DNA from: Brasilonema angustatum HA4187-MV1
GTDB taxonomy: Bacteria; Cyanobacteriota; Cyanobacteriia; Cyanobacteriales; Nostocaceae
Assembly: GCA_019359695.1 (NCBI GenBank)
Contig: JAHHGV010000003.1
Span: forward strand, 1-64,000
Direction: 5' to 3'
DNA: 64,000 bases
In this document: positions 27,297-36,029 of the stretch, one piece after another
How positions within the stretch are numbered: the first letter of the stretch is position 1
Layout of the letters: each line of letters opens with the position of its first letter
Translations under genes and position numbers: made by a program
The notes under the pieces: generated by a model
What the model was told of the DNA's origin: nothing
What the model saw: only the letters and a program-made list of their open reading frames with translations
The model's database searches: none

Positions 27297-29033
27297 TTGC
27301 TGATAAAAGAACGTTATCGTTTACTAAAAGAAATTGGTCAAGGGGGATTGAGCAAAACCTTCCTCGCAACAGATGAGGGAAAATCCCCCGCCGCAACTTG
27401 TGTCGTTCAACAATTTTGGCTAAAAAACCAAACACCTGAAGCTTTTGTGCAAAAAGCACAGATTCTAGAGGAATTAGGTAAACATCCACAGATTCCTGCT
27501 TTATTGACACATTTTGATGAACATCACCACTATTATTTTGTGCAGGAGTTTATTGAAGGCACAAATTTAGCTACCTCGGTGGAGAAACAGGGAGCCTTGT
27601 GTGAAACTCAGATTTTGCAACTTTTAGAAAATTTGTTGCCAGTTCTCAAGTTTATCCATGCTCACAATCTTATTCATTGCGATATAAAACCAGAAAATAT
27701 TATTCTTAGATTCCCCTCTAACTCCGTAGGTAAAGAGAATTTAGTTTTGGTTGATTTTGGTGCTGCAAAAACCGTAACATCAATTGACCAGTTAACAGGT
27801 GAAAGTCTTATCGGTAGTCCAGAATATGCTGCTCCTGAGCAAGCTAAGGGAAAACCCGTTTTTACGAGTGACCTTTACAGCTTAGGTGTTACTTGCATTT
27901 TCTTACTAACTCAAATTTCTCCTTTTGATTTATTTGATGTCGTCAATAATTGTTGGGTTTGGCGAGAATATCTGACTCAAGAAGTTAGTGAGCGATTAGG
28001 TAAAACTCTTGATAAACTTGTGCAAAAAAACTCCACTCAACGCTTGCAATCTGCTGATGAAGTCATGCAAGCTTTGAATATTCACTCTTCATCACCCTAT
28101 CCTATAACTCGCCATCTTCCTTGGCGCTGCTCATATACCTTAACTGCTCATCCTAGTATGTTGAGTAGTGTGAATTCAATAGCTATAAGCCCTGACGGTA
28201 ATACTTTAGCAAGTGGTCACGATGACAAAACTATTAAACTGTGGGATTTGAACACCAAACAACAGCTACATATCTTTGTCGGACATTGCAAAGCTGTGAA
28301 ATCTGTCGCCTTCAGTCCGGATGGAAAAATTCTGGCAACGGCTAGCGATGATAAAACTATCAAATTGTGGGATGTTAATACAGGTGAAGAAATTTGCACT
28401 CTTTCTGGACACACTCATGCAGTAAAATCAATCGCTTTCACCCCAGATGGTGAGCTACTAGCGAGTGGTAGTTGGGATAAAACCGTTAAACTCTGGGATG
28501 TCAGGACTGAACAAGAGATTTGTACGCTGAGGGGACACCAATTACAGGTTAGTGCTGTAGCATTTAGTCCGGATGGTCAGTTTTTGGCTAGTGCTAGTTT
28601 TGACAGGACTATTCGTCTGTGGTCACGGGGAGTATTTAAAAACCGTCCACACTACACCTTCTTAAGTATTCTTTCAGGTCATGCATGGGCAGTTTTGACA
28701 GTAGCCTTTAGTCCTAATGGTGATATTTTAGCGACTGGTAGCGATGACAACACTATTAAACTCTGGGACATAAAGACAGGTCAGGTTATTAGGACTCTTT
28801 CAAGCCATTCCTGGTCAGTAGTCGCAATAGCTTTTAGTGCTGATGGCAAAACATTGATCAGCGGTAGTACAGACAAAACAGTTAAACTCACGACACTGAG
28901 CACACAAGAAGAAGTTATTACTCTGTGTTCTCATGAAGACTCAGTGTCTACCATTGCTGTTAGCCCTGTTGCACAATTGATTGCTAGTGCCAGTAAGGAT
29001 AAAACTATCAAACTTTGGGAGCTTGTTCAATAA
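27297..29033 (+). CDS. Protein kinase-like domain fused to seven WD40 repeats (possible pseudokinase)
   Basis: A 578-residue protein of the cyanobacterial kinase-WD40 type. The kinase-like domain spans about 5-265 and starts without the zinc-ribbon often found in relatives. The VAIK lysine position reads CVVQQF where relatives have CVIKQF, the HRD motif reads HCD (HCDIKPEN), and DFG is kept in LVDFGAAK. Seven WD40 repeats follow at about 280-578, most with SPDG...LWD. The start codon is TTG at 27297; no ATG fits. It may bind partners through the propeller while being catalytically weak or dead. Confidence 0.85.
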   Translation: MLIKERYRLLKEIGQGGLSKTFLATDEGKSPAATCVVQQFWLKNQTPEAFVQKAQILEELGKHPQIPALLTHFDEHHHYYFVQEFIEGTNLATSVEKQGALCETQILQLLENLLPVLKFIHAHNLIHCDIKPENIILRFPSNSVGKENLVLVDFGAAKTVTSIDQLTGESLIGSPEYAAPEQAKGKPVFTSDLYSLGVTCIFLLTQISPFDLFDVVNNCWVWREYLTQEVSERLGKTLDKLVQKNSTQRLQSADEVMQALNIHSSSPYPITRHLPWRCSYTLTAHPSMLSSVNSIAISPDGNTLASGHDDKTIKLWDLNTKQQLHIFVGHCKAVKSVAFSPDGKILATASDDKTIKLWDVNTGEEICTLSGHTHAVKSIAFTPDGELLASGSWDKTVKLWDVRTEQEICTLRGHQLQVSAVAFSPDGQFLASASFDRTIRLWSRGVFKNRPHYTFLSILSGHAWAVLTVAFSPNGDILATGSDDNTIKLWDIKTGQVIRTLSSHSWSVVAIAFSADGKTLISGSTDKTVKLTTLSTQEEVITLCSHEDSVSTIAVSPVAQLIASASKDKTIKLWELVQ

Positions 29034-29067
29034 ATGGGTTCAACAAGGCAGCGTTTTGCTCAGAAAT

Positions 29068-29550
29068 TTACGAGCCTATCAATTCTCGCAATTGAGCCAG
29101 CACAGCAGTTGCATGACTCTTGGCTTTCACTTTTGCCCAAGTATAAGCGATTGTTTGCTCAGGTGCGATGAGGAAAGTTGAACGCTCTACACCCATGTAC
29201 TCTTTACCCATAAACTTTTTCAATCGCCACGCACCGTAAGCTTCAGCTAACTGATGCTCTGGGTCACTTAATAAAGTTATTGATAAGTTATGTTTATTGA
29301 TAAATTTACAATGAGATTTTTGTGAATCTGGACTGACACCCAAGATTTTCGCTCCTAATTTACTAAAGTCTTGAGATAACTCGCTAAAATCTTTAGCTTC
29401 AGTCGTACAACCAGGAGTGTCATCTTTGGGGTAGAAATAAAGGATTACCCATTGACCAGAGAAATCACCTAGACTAAGTTGGTTACCGTCTTGATCTATC
29501 GCAGAGAAATCAGGAGGTTTTTGCCCCTGTTGAGGTATGTTGTTCACCAT
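29068..29550 (-). CDS. bcp: Peroxiredoxin, BCP/PrxQ family
   Basis: A 160-residue thiol peroxidase reducing H2O2 and organic peroxides. The peroxidatic Cys is in DDTPGCTTEAKDF near residue 48. The nearby resolving Cys found five residues later in plant PrxQ is absent; another Cys is in KSHCKF, so the mechanism may be 1-Cys-like or use that residue. VSPDSQKSH and the VERSTFLI segment are typical. It converges with the kinase-WD40 gene. Confidence 0.92.
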   Translation of the reverse strand: MVNNIPQQGQKPPDFSAIDQDGNQLSLGDFSGQWVILYFYPKDDTPGCTTEAKDFSELSQDFSKLGAKILGVSPDSQKSHCKFINKHNLSITLLSDPEHQLAEAYGAWRLKKFMGKEYMGVERSTFLIAPEQTIAYTWAKVKAKSHATAVLAQLRELIGS

Positions 29551-29584
29551 ACAATTGTCTAGATAATATCTTTAACAGAATACT

Positions 29585-29619
29585 AGAAACTCGGTTTCTC
29601 ATAGAACCCGAGTTTTTCT
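29585..29619 (-). terminator. Hairpin between peroxiredoxin and PPOX genes
   Basis: AGAAACTCGG at 29585-29594 pairs with CCGAGTTTTTCT at 29608-29619. It lies just past the 3' end of the minus-strand PPOX gene and upstream of the peroxiredoxin gene, so it probably ends the PPOX transcript. Its ACTCGGTTTCT core resembles the dispersed AAACCGGGTTTT repeats at 31772-31890. Confidence 0.5.
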
Positions 29620-29642
29620 GTTGCTATTATCTTACTTTTTGA

Positions 29643-30149
29643 TTATTTCAAAGTAACTTTTTCATTTTCGCCAACATTGGGTTTCTCGCCTGTTGTCATC
29701 GCCTTCACCAGTCCAATTGTGTGCGCGACAAAACTCGAAGGAGCATCCCAATACTCAGCCTTTTCTACACTAACTTTGAGCAAAGCAATATCAGGTTCAT
29801 CTAGTTCCTTGGGAAACCAAGCTTTTAGTTGTGGTTTCCACAGCTGCTGTAGTTTGTTGCGATCGCGTACCAATTGAGCTGAACCCGATACTGAAACGTA
29901 GTTCTGTTTTTGTGGATCAGAAAAACTAACGTTGACTCGCTCTTGCTGCTCAATTTCTGTTACCTTATGAGAACTCGCGTAGGTAAAGAACCAAAGATCG
30001 CCATTAAGTTCGACCTCAGAGTTAATTGACATCGGACGACTGCGCAAACTTCCGTCTTCATCAACTGTAGTCAGCATTCCAATATCAATATCTTTGATCA
30101 GTTCACGTAGCTTCTTAATTTGTTCGTTACGGTTTTCTGAATCTGTCAT
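29643..30149 (-). CDS. Pyridoxamine 5'-phosphate oxidase-related flavin-binding protein
   Basis: A 168-residue split-barrel protein of the general-stress-protein-26-like group. The segments IGMLTTVDEDGSLRSRPMS, LWFFTYASSHKVTEI and VNVSFSDPQKQNYVSVSG are typical of FMN- or F420-type binding proteins in this superfamily. It lacks the residues that would identify PdxH itself. Likely a stress-related flavoprotein in the cytoplasm. Confidence 0.85.
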   Translation of the reverse strand: MTDSENRNEQIKKLRELIKDIDIGMLTTVDEDGSLRSRPMSINSEVELNGDLWFFTYASSHKVTEIEQQERVNVSFSDPQKQNYVSVSGSAQLVRDRNKLQQLWKPQLKAWFPKELDEPDIALLKVSVEKAEYWDAPSSFVAHTIGLVKAMTTGEKPNVGENEKVTLK

Positions 30150-30327
30150 TTTTCCTACTCTTGTCTCTACTATCTAGTTTGAATATGAGCACTTTACTGC
30201 AAGTCTTTTCTTCGCACACTAAAGCTCTCTTATAGTGTTAGCGCTTGCATACAACAGTGACTTGAGTCCAAAGGTGGAGTTTAGCTACCAGAAGAGGTAC
30301 GTAAATGGAGGTAAATGAACAAAAAAG

Positions 30328-30789
30328 TTATTCTTGATACTCCATAAACACAACAGGAACTTTTATCAACCTCTTTCCTAATTGAGATAATCCAAACTTG
30401 CGTTTGAGAGATGGTGGTAACTCCTCAAAGGAAATTGCTACAAAGCCAAAGCGACTGTAAAACTGCGCCAGTTTCTCACCCAGACACTCTAAATAAAGTG
30501 GTTGAGTCGCTTGAGTAATCAAATGCTGTGTCAGAAAACTCCCCAAACCTCGATTTCTCCAAGCTGGTAAGACAACCAAACTACCGAGTTCTTGTGCACC
30601 AGAGAAGTTGCGTAATTGTCCGCAAGCGATTAATTGCTTGTTACATTCTATTACCCAGAATTGCTGCCATCGTATTTGGGTAGGGTCAAGTTTTGCCCCC
30701 AGCACCAACAACCGAATAGACCAGATATCCTCAGATGTTGCACTGCGAAGGGTACACTCAGTTGGCAAGGACACATTGTTCTGTTTCAT
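30328..30789 (-). CDS. GNAT family N-acetyltransferase
   Basis: A 153-residue acetyl-CoA-dependent transferase. The coenzyme A loop is in LVVLPAWRNRGLGSFLTQ near residues 78-95 (R-x-x-G-x-G/S form). The N-terminal acceptor region is short. Substrate unknown. Its start lies 61 bp from the first cobalamin riboswitch, which is transcribed away from it. Confidence 0.85.
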   Translation of the reverse strand: MKQNNVSLPTECTLRSATSEDIWSIRLLVLGAKLDPTQIRWQQFWVIECNKQLIACGQLRNFSGAQELGSLVVLPAWRNRGLGSFLTQHLITQATQPLYLECLGEKLAQFYSRFGFVAISFEELPPSLKRKFGLSQLGKRLIKVPVVFMEYQE

Positions 30790-30849
30790 AGTTTTTCTTG
30801 ATTAATGTCATGTTCGGTATATATATGGAAGTATGGTAAGGTATTGTTA

Positions 30850-31007
30850 GAAAGTCGGTTCTAATGGGGGTCAGCCATTAGAGGTAACGGGGAAAGTCCG
30901 GTGTAAATCCGGCGCTGTCCCGCAACTGTAAAGGAGATAAGTATCTCTCAGCCAGGATGCCCGCCGAAGTTAACTTGTTAGTCCTGCACGTCTGCGAGGT
31001 ACAGATG
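30850..31007 (+). promoter_or_regulatory. Cobalamin riboswitch 1
   Basis: The B12 aptamer core is clear: AGGTAACGGGGAAAGTCCGG, then AATCCGGCGCTGTCCCGCAA, and ATGCCCGCCGAAG before a P13-like hairpin TCTGCGAGGTACAGA at about 30990-31005. It precedes DUF1636 and metE on the + strand. Cobalamin binding is expected to lower expression of those genes. Confidence 0.95.
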
Positions 31008-31016
31008 AACAATTCC

Positions 31017-31127
31017 ATGAATGTTTTTACAAATTTATACAACCTGCCAGCTTCACGTTCTCATAGTGGCACAGATGCGTTCAAGATGATATCTTGCTAC
31101 AAAAGGCACGGATATACGATTCGTTGA
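31017..31127 (+). CDS. Possible leader ORF after riboswitch 1
   Basis: A 36-codon frame (MNVFTNLYNLPASRSH...) starting 10 nt after the aptamer. It shares the MN-x-x-T start with the leader frames at loci 2 and 3, but indels put the rest of the homologous DNA in another frame. Protein-level conservation is therefore not supported here. Confidence 0.25.
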   Translation: MNVFTNLYNLPASRSHSGTDAFKMISCYKRHGYTIR

Positions 31128-31321
31128 CGGAAAAAATTACGACTCTAGGTATAGCTCTCATTCGTACTAGTTTTTTCTAGGCGTAAATGTCTAGATCTGT
31201 TCTTGATAGTTAAGAATGTTTATCAATAGTTTGCTCACACAGTCAGCAAGGCTGGACTTTGGTGTTGGCAACACTGTGTGAGATTTGCGGTTTGAACTTC
31301 CTCCCATACACTTCAAAATCA

Positions 31322-31747
31322 ATGATCAACAAACAACATACTTTATTTGTTTGCACGACTTGTGCTAGCACCTGGCAAGACGGCAAGCGAGTTGGTGAAA
31401 GTGGTGGTCAACAACTACTACAGCAGCTTCAGGAACTTGGGCAAAACTGGGAGTTGCAAAATAATTTCCCAATTCAGGGAGTTGAATGCATGAGTGCTTG
31501 TAATCGATCTTGTGTCATTGCCTTTGCTGCCCAAGATAAATTAACCTATCTGTTTGGCGATTTACCAGTTGATAATAGCGCCGAAGCCATTTTGCAATGT
31601 GCCAGTCAATACTACGCTAAACCAGATGGTTCACTGCCTTGGTCAGAACGACCCCAAGCACTGAAAAAGGGGATTTTGGCAAAGATTCCACCACTTAATA
31701 AGTGGGCGAAATTAAACCTAACTTGTTGTTCATTGAGGACTGACTAA
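31322..31747 (+). CDS. DUF1636 metal-binding protein
   Basis: A 141-residue protein started at ATG 31322 (MINKQHTLFVCTTCASTWQDG); the open frame extends 21 codons upstream but not in a family-like way. Cys residues in CTTC and in ECMSACNRSC suggest a thioredoxin-like ferredoxin or metal site, followed by YLFGDLP. DUF1636 genes commonly neighbour cobW and cobN in cobalamin-synthesis loci. Here the gene lies directly behind a B12 riboswitch and before metE, supporting a B12 or cobalt-linked role. An inverted repeat CTCACACAGT/ACTGTGTGAG at 31234-31282 precedes it. Confidence 0.85.
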   Translation: MINKQHTLFVCTTCASTWQDGKRVGESGGQQLLQQLQELGQNWELQNNFPIQGVECMSACNRSCVIAFAAQDKLTYLFGDLPVDNSAEAILQCASQYYAKPDGSLPWSERPQALKKGILAKIPPLNKWAKLNLTCCSLRTD

Positions 31748-31771
31748 AAGTTCTCAGTTCCCAATCCCTAG

Positions 31772-31890
31772 AGCGCCGGTACATTAATCCCAAAAACCCG
31801 GTTTATTTGAGTTGAGCATACGAAATATCAAGTTTTTCGACAGAGAGAAACCGGGTTTTTTGCCTCCTTTTTGACTACTGTACCGGCGCT
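31772..31890. repeat. Nested inverted-repeat element between DUF1636 and metE
   Basis: AGCGCCGGTAC at 31772-31782 mirrors GTACCGGCGCT at 31880-31890. Inside, AAAACCCGGTTT near 31793 faces AAACCGGGTTTT near 31848. The element fills most of the 184-bp intergenic space and could fold into one long stem, which may affect read-through into metE. Confidence 0.7.
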
Positions 31891-31931
31891 GTAGTACCCA
31901 AATCATTAGTTTTCATTCATAAGAGAAACTC

Positions 31932-34184
31932 ATGCAGATTAAAACTTCAACATTAGGCTATCCCCGTATTGGTAAAAACCGGGAAGTCAAGAAATCACTA
32001 GAAGCCTTTTGGAGTGGAAAGATAGCAGCAGAATCGCTGTTAAAAACAGTAATAGAAGTTGAAGAAGCTAACTGGAAAACCCAGTTAAATGCAGGTATTG
32101 ATAAAATTGGAGTTGGAGATACCACACTTTATGACCATGTACTTGACTGGGCGTTTCGTTTTGGTTTAATTCCCGAACGCTTCCAACAGTTTTCCGGCTT
32201 AGAACGCTACTTTGTAATGGCACGAGGTCAAGAAGGAATTCCCGCTCTTGAAATGACCAAGTGGTTCGATACTAACTATCACTATCTGGTCCCTGAAATT
32301 GCCTCAGAAACCCTGTCAGCAGATTTCAACGACTTTTTAGAAACAGTCCAGCGTGCCCAAAATATATTAGGTAAAAGGGCAATACCCATTATACTTGGTC
32401 CCTGTACACTCCTGCGCTTAAGCCGACTGGAATTGAAGACTGACGAGGCGCTATCAAAGCTAATACCACTTTACATCAACCTACTCACAGAACTGAAAAA
32501 TCTGGGAGTAGACGAAGTGCAAATGCACGAACCTGCCTTAGTTTTGGGTGATGCCAATTCCTGGAAAAAACACTTCCAAACAGTTTATAACTCACTTGAT
32601 TCTGTAGAACTACCCTTACACCTAGTTACTTACTTTGATGACTTAGGGGAAACCTATCCTTGGGTGATAGAATTACCAGTCAGGGCAATTAGTTTGGACT
32701 TCACTCGCGGACGAAACTTAGAGTTAATCAAAACTTACGGTTTCCCTGAAGATAAGCGACTGGGATTAGGAATTATAGATGCCAGAAACATTTGGCAAAT
32801 TCGTCCAGAGAAACTTATTCCTGTATTGCAAGAAATTGTAGACAATTTACATGTCAAGTCTCTAGATATTCAGCCATCAGCTTCTTTGCAGTTTGTTCCC
32901 TACGATGCTCAACGAGAAAAACAACTACCATCAGCATTAAGAAATGTTTTAGGTTTTGCAGAACAGAAGCTCAAAGAAGTGGTGTTTGTGGCTCGAACAA
33001 TCATAGGAGACAATACCAAAACAGAGCAAGAATTAATTGAGTCAAGCTGGAGTCAATTCGAGCAGTTCAGTCCCGTCAATCACTCAATTCAAGAAAGAAT
33101 AAAAACTCTGAAGATTGATGATTTTCAGCGCTCCTTATCCTATGGATTGCGTCTTGATTCCCAAATTCATCTTCCTCTGTTCCCGACAACCACAATTGGC
33201 TCTTTTCCCCAAACTTCTGAAGTACGCCAACTCCGAGTCCGCTACAAACGGGGTGAATTGAGTAAAAAAGCATACCGAGACGAAATTGATGTTGAAATTG
33301 TCAAGAGTATTAAACTACAGGAGGAATTAGGGTTAGATGTTCTAGTTCATGGTGAATTTGAACGCACCGACATGGTGGAATTTTTTGGACAGCAGTTATC
33401 AGGCTTCGCTTTCACTGAAAATGGTTGGGTGCAAAGTTACGGTAGCCGTTATGTTCGTCCGCCAATTATTTACGGTGATGTGATTCGTACTGCGCCTATG
33501 ACAGTGCGTGAGTTTAAAGTAGCTCAATCATTGACTGAAAAACCTGTCAAAGGAATGTTGACAGGTCCTGTAACTATCTTAAATTGGTCTTACACCAGGA
33601 CGGATATTTCTCGTCAAGAACAAGCTTTTCAAATTGCTTTGGCGTTGCGGGATGAGGTAGCGGATTTGGAAGCTGCTGGTGCAAAAGTCATTCAAGTAGA
33701 TGAACCAGCGCTACGTGAGGGTTTACCTCTAAAGCCTCAACAGTGGAGTGAATATCTTTCTTGGGCTGTGGATGCATTTCGTTTGGCGACAGCAGTAGCC
33801 CAACCCCAAACTCAAATTCATACCCACATGTGCTACTGCGAATTTGGTGACATTATCAAGGATATTGAACGCTTAGATGCTGATGTTATTTCGATTGAAA
33901 ATAGTCGCAGCAATAATCAAACTTTGCGAGAAATAACAGAAGGTGGCTACTCACATCAAGTTGGTAATGGAGTTTATGACATCCATAGTCCCGTAGTCCC
34001 AACAACTGAACAGATTTTACAGCAATTGCGGACTGGAGTTGCTAATTTACCCGTAAAACAAATTTGGGTGAACCCAGATTGCGGTTTGAAAACTCGGCGT
34101 TGGGAAGAGGTGATTCCCTCAATGAAAAACATGGTAGAAGCCGCCAAAGTCTTGCGGGAGGAAGTTAACGCAACTCCGAGATAG
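31932..34184 (+). CDS. metE: Cobalamin-independent methionine synthase
   Basis: A 750-residue enzyme transferring a methyl group from 5-methyltetrahydrofolate triglutamate to homocysteine without B12. The N-terminal half starts TSTLGYPRIGKNREVKK. The C-terminal catalytic barrel has FPTTTIGSFPQT, HGEFERTDMVEFFG, and zinc ligands in IHTHMCYCEFGD and NPDCGLKTR. The normal length and intact motifs indicate function. It lies behind riboswitch 1, the classical arrangement in which B12 shuts off the B12-independent enzyme. A terminator follows at about 34293-34318. Confidence 0.97.
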   Translation: MQIKTSTLGYPRIGKNREVKKSLEAFWSGKIAAESLLKTVIEVEEANWKTQLNAGIDKIGVGDTTLYDHVLDWAFRFGLIPERFQQFSGLERYFVMARGQEGIPALEMTKWFDTNYHYLVPEIASETLSADFNDFLETVQRAQNILGKRAIPIILGPCTLLRLSRLELKTDEALSKLIPLYINLLTELKNLGVDEVQMHEPALVLGDANSWKKHFQTVYNSLDSVELPLHLVTYFDDLGETYPWVIELPVRAISLDFTRGRNLELIKTYGFPEDKRLGLGIIDARNIWQIRPEKLIPVLQEIVDNLHVKSLDIQPSASLQFVPYDAQREKQLPSALRNVLGFAEQKLKEVVFVARTIIGDNTKTEQELIESSWSQFEQFSPVNHSIQERIKTLKIDDFQRSLSYGLRLDSQIHLPLFPTTTIGSFPQTSEVRQLRVRYKRGELSKKAYRDEIDVEIVKSIKLQEELGLDVLVHGEFERTDMVEFFGQQLSGFAFTENGWVQSYGSRYVRPPIIYGDVIRTAPMTVREFKVAQSLTEKPVKGMLTGPVTILNWSYTRTDISRQEQAFQIALALRDEVADLEAAGAKVIQVDEPALREGLPLKPQQWSEYLSWAVDAFRLATAVAQPQTQIHTHMCYCEFGDIIKDIERLDADVISIENSRSNNQTLREITEGGYSHQVGNGVYDIHSPVVPTTEQILQQLRTGVANLPVKQIWVNPDCGLKTRRWEEVIPSMKNMVEAAKVLREEVNATPR

Positions 34185-34292
34185 CAGTAATAGCCTCAGA
34201 CTAAGGTCCAAGAGTGCTTTAAGACTTTTGCAAGAGGCTTATTGTGGAACCTAACAATAAAGCCTCATTATCTACACTATTCTGTGCGTTCT

Positions 34293-34318
34293 CCGCATTT
34301 GTGCGGTGCTTTTTGTTT
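34293..34318 (+). terminator. Intrinsic terminator after metE
   Basis: A CCGCA-TTTG-TGCGG stem at 34293-34306 is followed by TTTTTGTTTT. It separates metE from the DUF4346 gene, which is therefore probably its own unit or receives only read-through. Confidence 0.65.
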
Positions 34319-34330
34319 TGGAGTTAAAAA

Positions 34331-34717
34331 ATGATGATCACAACAGTAGAAACAATTACAGCAATTGACGACAAACTATCCAAGCGATTTTTAGAACTTG
34401 ACCCAGCAGGTTACTTTATCATCTATTTAGATCGGGGAGCAGGCTTAATCTGCGCGAAACATTTTACCAATGAAATTAATGAGCAAGGATTAGCGATCGA
34501 TCCAGAAACCGGAAAACCCATTCCTGCAACTGTCAAAGTGCAAAGACAAGCAACTACCCTGTTTACAGGAAGAACTGCCAAAGAAATTTGTATTCAACTG
34601 TTTGAGGAAACTAAACCCTGCCCAGTCAGCCGATTGGATCATGCGGCTTACTTGGGACGTGAGTTTATGCGAGCAGAATTGGCATTGGTGACAGGACAAG
34701 ACTACGTACAGGATTAA
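34331..34717 (+). CDS. DUF4346 family protein
   Basis: A 128-residue protein that I assign to the cyanobacterial DUF4346 family from the segments LDPAGYFIIYLDR, HFTNEINEQGLAIDPETGKPI, FTGRTAKEICIQLFEET and LDHAAYLGREFMRAE. This family is distantly linked to methyltransfer subunits of the tetrahydromethanopterin type, but no catalytic role is known. Its position right after metE hints at one-carbon or B12 metabolism. Start at ATG 34331, or the next codon. Confidence 0.7.
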   Translation: MMITTVETITAIDDKLSKRFLELDPAGYFIIYLDRGAGLICAKHFTNEINEQGLAIDPETGKPIPATVKVQRQATTLFTGRTAKEICIQLFEETKPCPVSRLDHAAYLGREFMRAELALVTGQDYVQD

Positions 34718-34755
34718 ATAGGCTTGTGATGATTTAACTATTTATTAGGTGGCGG

Positions 34756-35234
34756 TCAACTTGGAGTGACGTTTTGCCACAACTCGGCTGCAATAAACCT
34801 CGACAGATGCCCCACATTAGTTGTCGCAATTACAATATCTGGAACTCCAAGAGTCATGGCTTGAGCTACTAAAATCATGTCACCGTCAATCGTTTTGTCA
34901 CCTGCCGTCGGTTGCCCTTGCTGACGAGCGTGTGCCCAGAGTTGTGCAGCTTGGCGCATCGCAACCGTTCTAATCGGCAAATACTCAATCAACTTGGCTA
35001 AATCGTCTAGACGAGCGATGCCTTTTATTTTCAGGACTTACGCACTGTGCCAGTTGCGTAAGTCCTGATTTTGTTCGCTCGTAACAACTCACGACGAACC
35101 TCATAGTCCGCAATCTCTGGAATGAGAACGCGCCTCCCTGATGTGAGGTGAGTTTGGAGCCATTGGGCACAAGCAATACTTTCACCAGACAGCTTAGGAT
35201 TGGTGATTAGACCAAGTGGTCCTGCATCCAACAT
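34756..35234 (-). pseudogene. PIN-domain toxin gene split by a 36-bp palindrome
   Basis: From 35234 the gene reads MLDAGPLGLITNPK... to LLRAN, then enters the insertion at 35032-35067 and stops after 12 foreign codons. Removing the insertion and one copy of the ATTTT duplication restores one frame through KIKGIARLDDLAKLIEYLPI to the PIN C-terminal motifs GDMILVAQA and IATTNVGHLSRF, 145 residues in all. The antitoxin gene 12 bp upstream is intact. The toxin should be inactive unless the element is lost or the C-terminal half is translated separately. Confidence 0.85.
35032..35067. mobile_element. 36-bp palindromic insertion with 5-bp target duplication
   Basis: CAGGACTTACGCA at 35032-35044 is perfectly mirrored at 35055-35067 around a 10-nt loop. 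ATTTT flanks it on both sides (35027-35031 and 35068-35072). The arm matches the ends of the 180-bp element at 2269-2448, so it is either the smallest member of that family or a footprint of end-to-end joined element termini. Confidence 0.85.
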
Positions 35235-35245
35235 TATGACTCAGC

Positions 35246-35530
35246 TCACCAAGTTATACCCTTCTTCTCAAGCGGGAACAGCTTACGTTCAGAGAGCCGA
35301 TCCTCATCCAATGCACGAATTAAGTACTGACCTGTTTCTTGCTGCTCCTCAACATCCTCATCATCAATCCAGGACTGAACCAGATTAACCGCGTCAGCTT
35401 GCTTTTGCCTCAGCAGAATGGAGTTTGTCAAAAGTTGCAGTGTCACAGCTTCAACCGAAAGCCCTTGCTGTTTGGCTTCCTGCAATAGATATTGCTCTAA
35501 TTCTGGTGGGAGGTTAAGAGTTAGCGTCAT
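35246..35530 (-). CDS. Antitoxin of the broken PIN toxin
   Basis: A 94-residue protein starting MTLTLNLPPELEQYLLQEAKQQGLSVEAVTLQLL, a beta strand plus helices as in cyanobacterial VapB-like antitoxins of the ribbon-helix-helix kind. The acidic tail would bind the toxin. It ends 12 bp before the PIN pseudogene. Its ATG overlaps the stop of an upstream truncated frame (ATGA). It seems intact although its partner is broken. Confidence 0.75.
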   Translation of the reverse strand: MTLTLNLPPELEQYLLQEAKQQGLSVEAVTLQLLTNSILLRQKQADAVNLVQSWIDDEDVEEQQETGQYLIRALDEDRLSERKLFPLEKKGITW

Positions 35531-35682
35531 GAGTCTTTTGAGGAATATACCCCATATTTTAACCGCGCAAAGTTAAAGATTAGGTCGATGCTTTCCTCTG
35601 GTGCTTCACCAATAACCTGACACGGACTGGCTTGTAAATACTGACAGATAGGATTTAGGTCACTGGCTCCACCAAGGATTCA
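35527..35682 (-). pseudogene. Truncated gene upstream of the antitoxin
   Basis: A minus-strand frame reading ILGGASDLNPICQYLQASPC, then QVIGEAPEESIDLIFNFARLKYGVYSSK and a stop overlapping the antitoxin start. Codon-like composition and the ATGA overlap suggest a former operon member, but an in-frame stop precedes it and no start is visible. Family not recognised. Confidence 0.45.
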
Positions 35683-35786
35683 AGTCACCTAAGGACCAAG
35701 ATAAGCGGCGGCTAGTATCGCAAGGCGGAAGTCAAAAGTCAAAAGTATTATGGAATACGCTTTTTAGGGATTTTAAATGGTGAACC

Positions 35787-36000
35787 AGCGCTATGCAGGA
35801 GGGTTTCCCGACAGAGGCGACTGGTGAGACAGCGCTATGCAGGAGGGTCTCCCGACAGAGGCGACTGGCGGAGCGCGTTAGCTCCGGCCCCCTTAGGGGC
35901 TAGCGGAACCGGAGGTTATCCCCGATAGCCGTAAGGCGTGGCGGAGCGCCATAGGGTGAACCCGATAGCCGTAAGGCGTGGCGGAGCGCCATAGGGTTGC
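35787..36000. repeat. Two tandem repeats in a composite repeat block
   Basis: A 44-bp unit starting AGCGCTATGCAGGAGGGT occurs at 35787-35830 and 35831-35874. A 40-bp unit starting CCCGATAGCCGTAAGGCGTG occurs at 35921-35960 and 35961-36000. Between them lies GCTAGCGGAACCGGAGG, shared in inverse orientation with 13125-13200. No gene is present from 35683 to 36029. Confidence 0.85.
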
Positions 36001-36029
36001 CCTATTTACGCCGATCTGTACTAGTAACC

